A stretch of 49,148 nucleotides of DNA, taken from positions 1-49,148 of the forward strand of contig DATKYK010000033.1 of the NCBI GenBank assembly GCA_035528575.1. Reading direction: 5' to 3'. The notes beneath the pieces were generated by a model, which saw only the letters and a list, made by a program, of their open reading frames with translations, did not search any database and was not told the DNA's origin. A program made the translations under genes and the position numbers. This DNA is from Dehalococcoidia bacterium (GTDB taxonomy: Bacteria; Chloroflexota; Dehalococcoidia; E44-bin15). Of this stretch, positions 47,868 through 49,148 are shown in pieces; positions within the stretch are counted from its first letter, which is position 1; every line of letters starts with the position of its first letter.

Positions 47868-47932
47868 ATATATGGTAATCCAGCGTTATTCACGCTAGAC
47901 ACCAGCGCCGCTGGAATGCAGCAGTCCTCAAG

Positions 47933-48889
47933 CTAGTCCTCAAAGAGCTCAGGGTGAATCAACGTTGCCAGTAGCTCCAACCCCTCGGCGATACGCGGTC
48001 CGGGGCGCACAAGCGTAGTATCATCAATAGCAAAGATCCTTTCATTCTTAATCGCATCCAGGTCTTCCCATACTGGTTTGCTCACTACATCCGCGGTGGA
48101 GACACCCCAAAGAGCGCCACCAAGCACTATAATGTCAGGATTGGTATCAACCAGATCCTCCAGGTTATAGGTGGGCCACCCCTCAAGATCTCCAGCGATA
48201 TTTACGCCGCCGGCCAGAGCAATAAGAGCATCTATGAAAGTGCCATTACCTGCGGTCCACAGTAAAGCTGGATTGCTAACATCGACTCCATAAAAAACGG
48301 CTCGTATCGAGACACCGGAAACCTTAGCTACAATCTCATCGATGTCGTCTCCTAAATCAGCAACTAACACCTCCGCTTCCTCTTCCTTACCGCTTACTTC
48401 TCCAACCAGCTCAATATCATGAAAAATACCATCGATGTCCTTTGCATTGAGGACGATCGCCGGAATTCCTAATTCATCTAGATCATAGACATAATCGGGA
48501 ACCGTCGCACCGATAGCGAAAACCACATCAGGCTTTAAATCCACGATGGTCTCCAAGTTGAATCCGGGAAAGGGCGCGCCAACTTTTTGTATTTCGCCGG
48601 TATCTATTTTCTCCACTAGCTCTTCCGGATAGTCGCAGTAATCGGTAACTCCGACCACCTTGTCTCCCACACCGAGGGCAAATAAGATCTCCGTAGCACT
48701 GGGAGCAAGGGAAATGACGCGCTCTGGGATATCTGCTATAGTGACCGTTCTCCCATGGTCATCGGTTATCTCCAGCGATTGTTTGGTATTTGAAGGTGAT
48801 GATGTAGAAGAAGCAGTAACCGGTAGGAGCGCGCCGGCCAAAATCAGCGCAGAGCCTAGAGCAATCAAAATCAAAGCTAACCTTTTCAC
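47933..48889 (-). CDS. ABC transporter substrate-binding protein, BtuF type
   Basis: A 318-residue extracytoplasmic binding protein of the BtuF/FhuD type. The N-terminal KRLALILIALGSALILAGALL is a signal peptide or anchor, then the TDDHGRTVTIADIPERVISLAPSATEILFALGVGDKVVGVTDYCDYP region typical of B12-binding proteins, VGAPFPGFNLETIVDLKPDVVFA, and a C-terminal lobe with WPTYNLEDLVDTNPDIIVLGG. I chose GTG at 48889 with AAAGGAGGG upstream; a longer frame to 48916 would begin inside the terminator T-run. There is no lipobox Cys, unusual if the cell has one membrane. It is the first gene of the riboswitch-controlled operon. Confidence 0.93.
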   Translation of the reverse strand: MKRLALILIALGSALILAGALLPVTASSTSSPSNTKQSLEITDDHGRTVTIADIPERVISLAPSATEILFALGVGDKVVGVTDYCDYPEELVEKIDTGEIQKVGAPFPGFNLETIVDLKPDVVFAIGATVPDYVYDLDELGIPAIVLNAKDIDGIFHDIELVGEVSGKEEEAEVLVADLGDDIDEIVAKVSGVSIRAVFYGVDVSNPALLWTAGNGTFIDALIALAGGVNIAGDLEGWPTYNLEDLVDTNPDIIVLGGALWGVSTADVVSKPVWEDLDAIKNERIFAIDDTTLVRPGPRIAEGLELLATLIHPELFED

Positions 48890-48913
48890 TAAACCCTCCT
48901 TTTTATGACAGAA

Positions 48914-48946
48914 CAAAAAAATCCCCTCGCTCTGCAGAACGAGGGG
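48914..48946 (-). terminator. Intrinsic terminator downstream of the cobalamin riboswitch
   Basis: On the minus strand a CCCCTCG arm (48946-48940), a 10-base loop and a CGAGGGG arm (48929-48923), followed by A and seven T. The seven-base GC-rich stem with T-run is a textbook terminator. It sits between the aptamer and the start codon of the binding-protein gene, where it would stop transcription when B12 is bound. Confidence 0.9.
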
Positions 48947-49004
48947 AACATTCAGGCTAACTGGCCATGCTTCCCACCCCCCTTTACTCCGCGGAGGCTT
49001 TAGG

Positions 49005-49130
49005 AAAACCAGAGGCGGGTGTTCTGACTCCCCCGAATTTCGGGGTCACAGTAGGCGGGACTGTGCCGGATTCTCACCGGTCTTGCATTCCCGTTAAGCC
49101 CTCGCTCACGCTCGGGCACCTCTAGGCTCT
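49005..49130 (-). promoter_or_regulatory. Cobalamin riboswitch aptamer
   Basis: Read on the minus strand, the core of a B12 aptamer is visible: P1 arms CCTAGAGG (49126-49119) and CCTCTGG (49015-49009), then GGGAATGC, ACCGGTGAGAATCCGG, CAGTCCCGCCTACTGTGA, a CCCCGAAATTCGGGG hairpin and GAGTCAGAACACC. The usual core reads CCCGC(C/T)ACTGTGA, so this copy has one extra base. It precedes the terminator and the BtuFCD-type operon and should switch that operon off when cobalamin is plentiful. The promoter lies near or beyond the right edge. Confidence 0.9.
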
Positions 49131-49148
49131 CTATTCAACTTTGCTCAG

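Overview
The window looks like a piece of chromosome from an anaerobic bacterium of the Chloroflexota, most like Dehalococcoidia. That placement is an inference from the flavour of the proteins, the frequent TTG and GTG start codons, an IS481-type transposase, a stand-alone core methionine synthase and a B12-import operon. No rRNA gene is present to settle it.

Layout. (1) 1-4.8 kb, minus strand: the end of a purine gene group (tlyA, an alpha/beta hydrolase, purF, purM, purH; purH runs off the left edge). (2) 4.8-6.2 kb: a mobile-element scar, made of a broken ISL3-like zinc-ribbon fragment and an intact IS481-family transposase. (3) 6.2-28.9 kb, plus strand: one long run of translation and transcription genes in nearly canonical str-S10-spc-alpha order (rpsL to rpoA-rplQ), continuing into truA, rplM and rpsI. 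A sigma70-like promoter lies at 6197-6225. The run has one striking intrusion, a complete FtsX/MacB-type ABC exporter pair (permease plus ATPase) sitting seamlessly between rplC and rplD. Ribosomal protein S3 also carries a repetitive, highly charged C-terminal tail of about 150 residues. (4) 28.9-33.9 kb, minus strand: an acyl-CoA dehydrogenase, then sugar-phosphate and nucleotide-sugar genes (PGI/PMI, phosphohexomutase, a gmd remnant, an NDP-sugar pyrophosphorylase). (5) 34.0-45.6 kb, minus strand: an S-adenosylmethionine (SAM) cycle and salvage island. It contains metK, ahcY, a PfkB-type kinase, THEP1 NTPase, a Cys-rich DUF6485-like protein, core MetE, mtnP, an unknown protein, mtnA, a small membrane protein, adenine deaminase, hypoxanthine phosphoribosyltransferase and the C-terminal remnant of a CoA-transferase subunit. 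(6) 46.0-49.1 kb, minus strand: a BtuFCD-type ABC importer preceded by an intrinsic terminator and a cobalamin riboswitch.

How the genes fit together. MetK makes SAM. AhcY recycles S-adenosylhomocysteine (SAH) to homocysteine plus adenosine, and core MetE can remethylate homocysteine, probably with a corrinoid-bound methyl group. MtnP and MtnA process methylthioadenosine (MTA). Adenine released by MtnP can pass through Ade and Hpt to IMP, the end product of the pathway whose purF-purM-purH genes are at the left end. Imported B12 would supply corrinoid. The most unusual features are the ABC exporter inside the S10 operon, the S3 repeat tail, the consolidated SAM by-product salvage island with its CTG-started core MetE, and the unrecognised 281-residue protein inserted between mtnP and mtnA.
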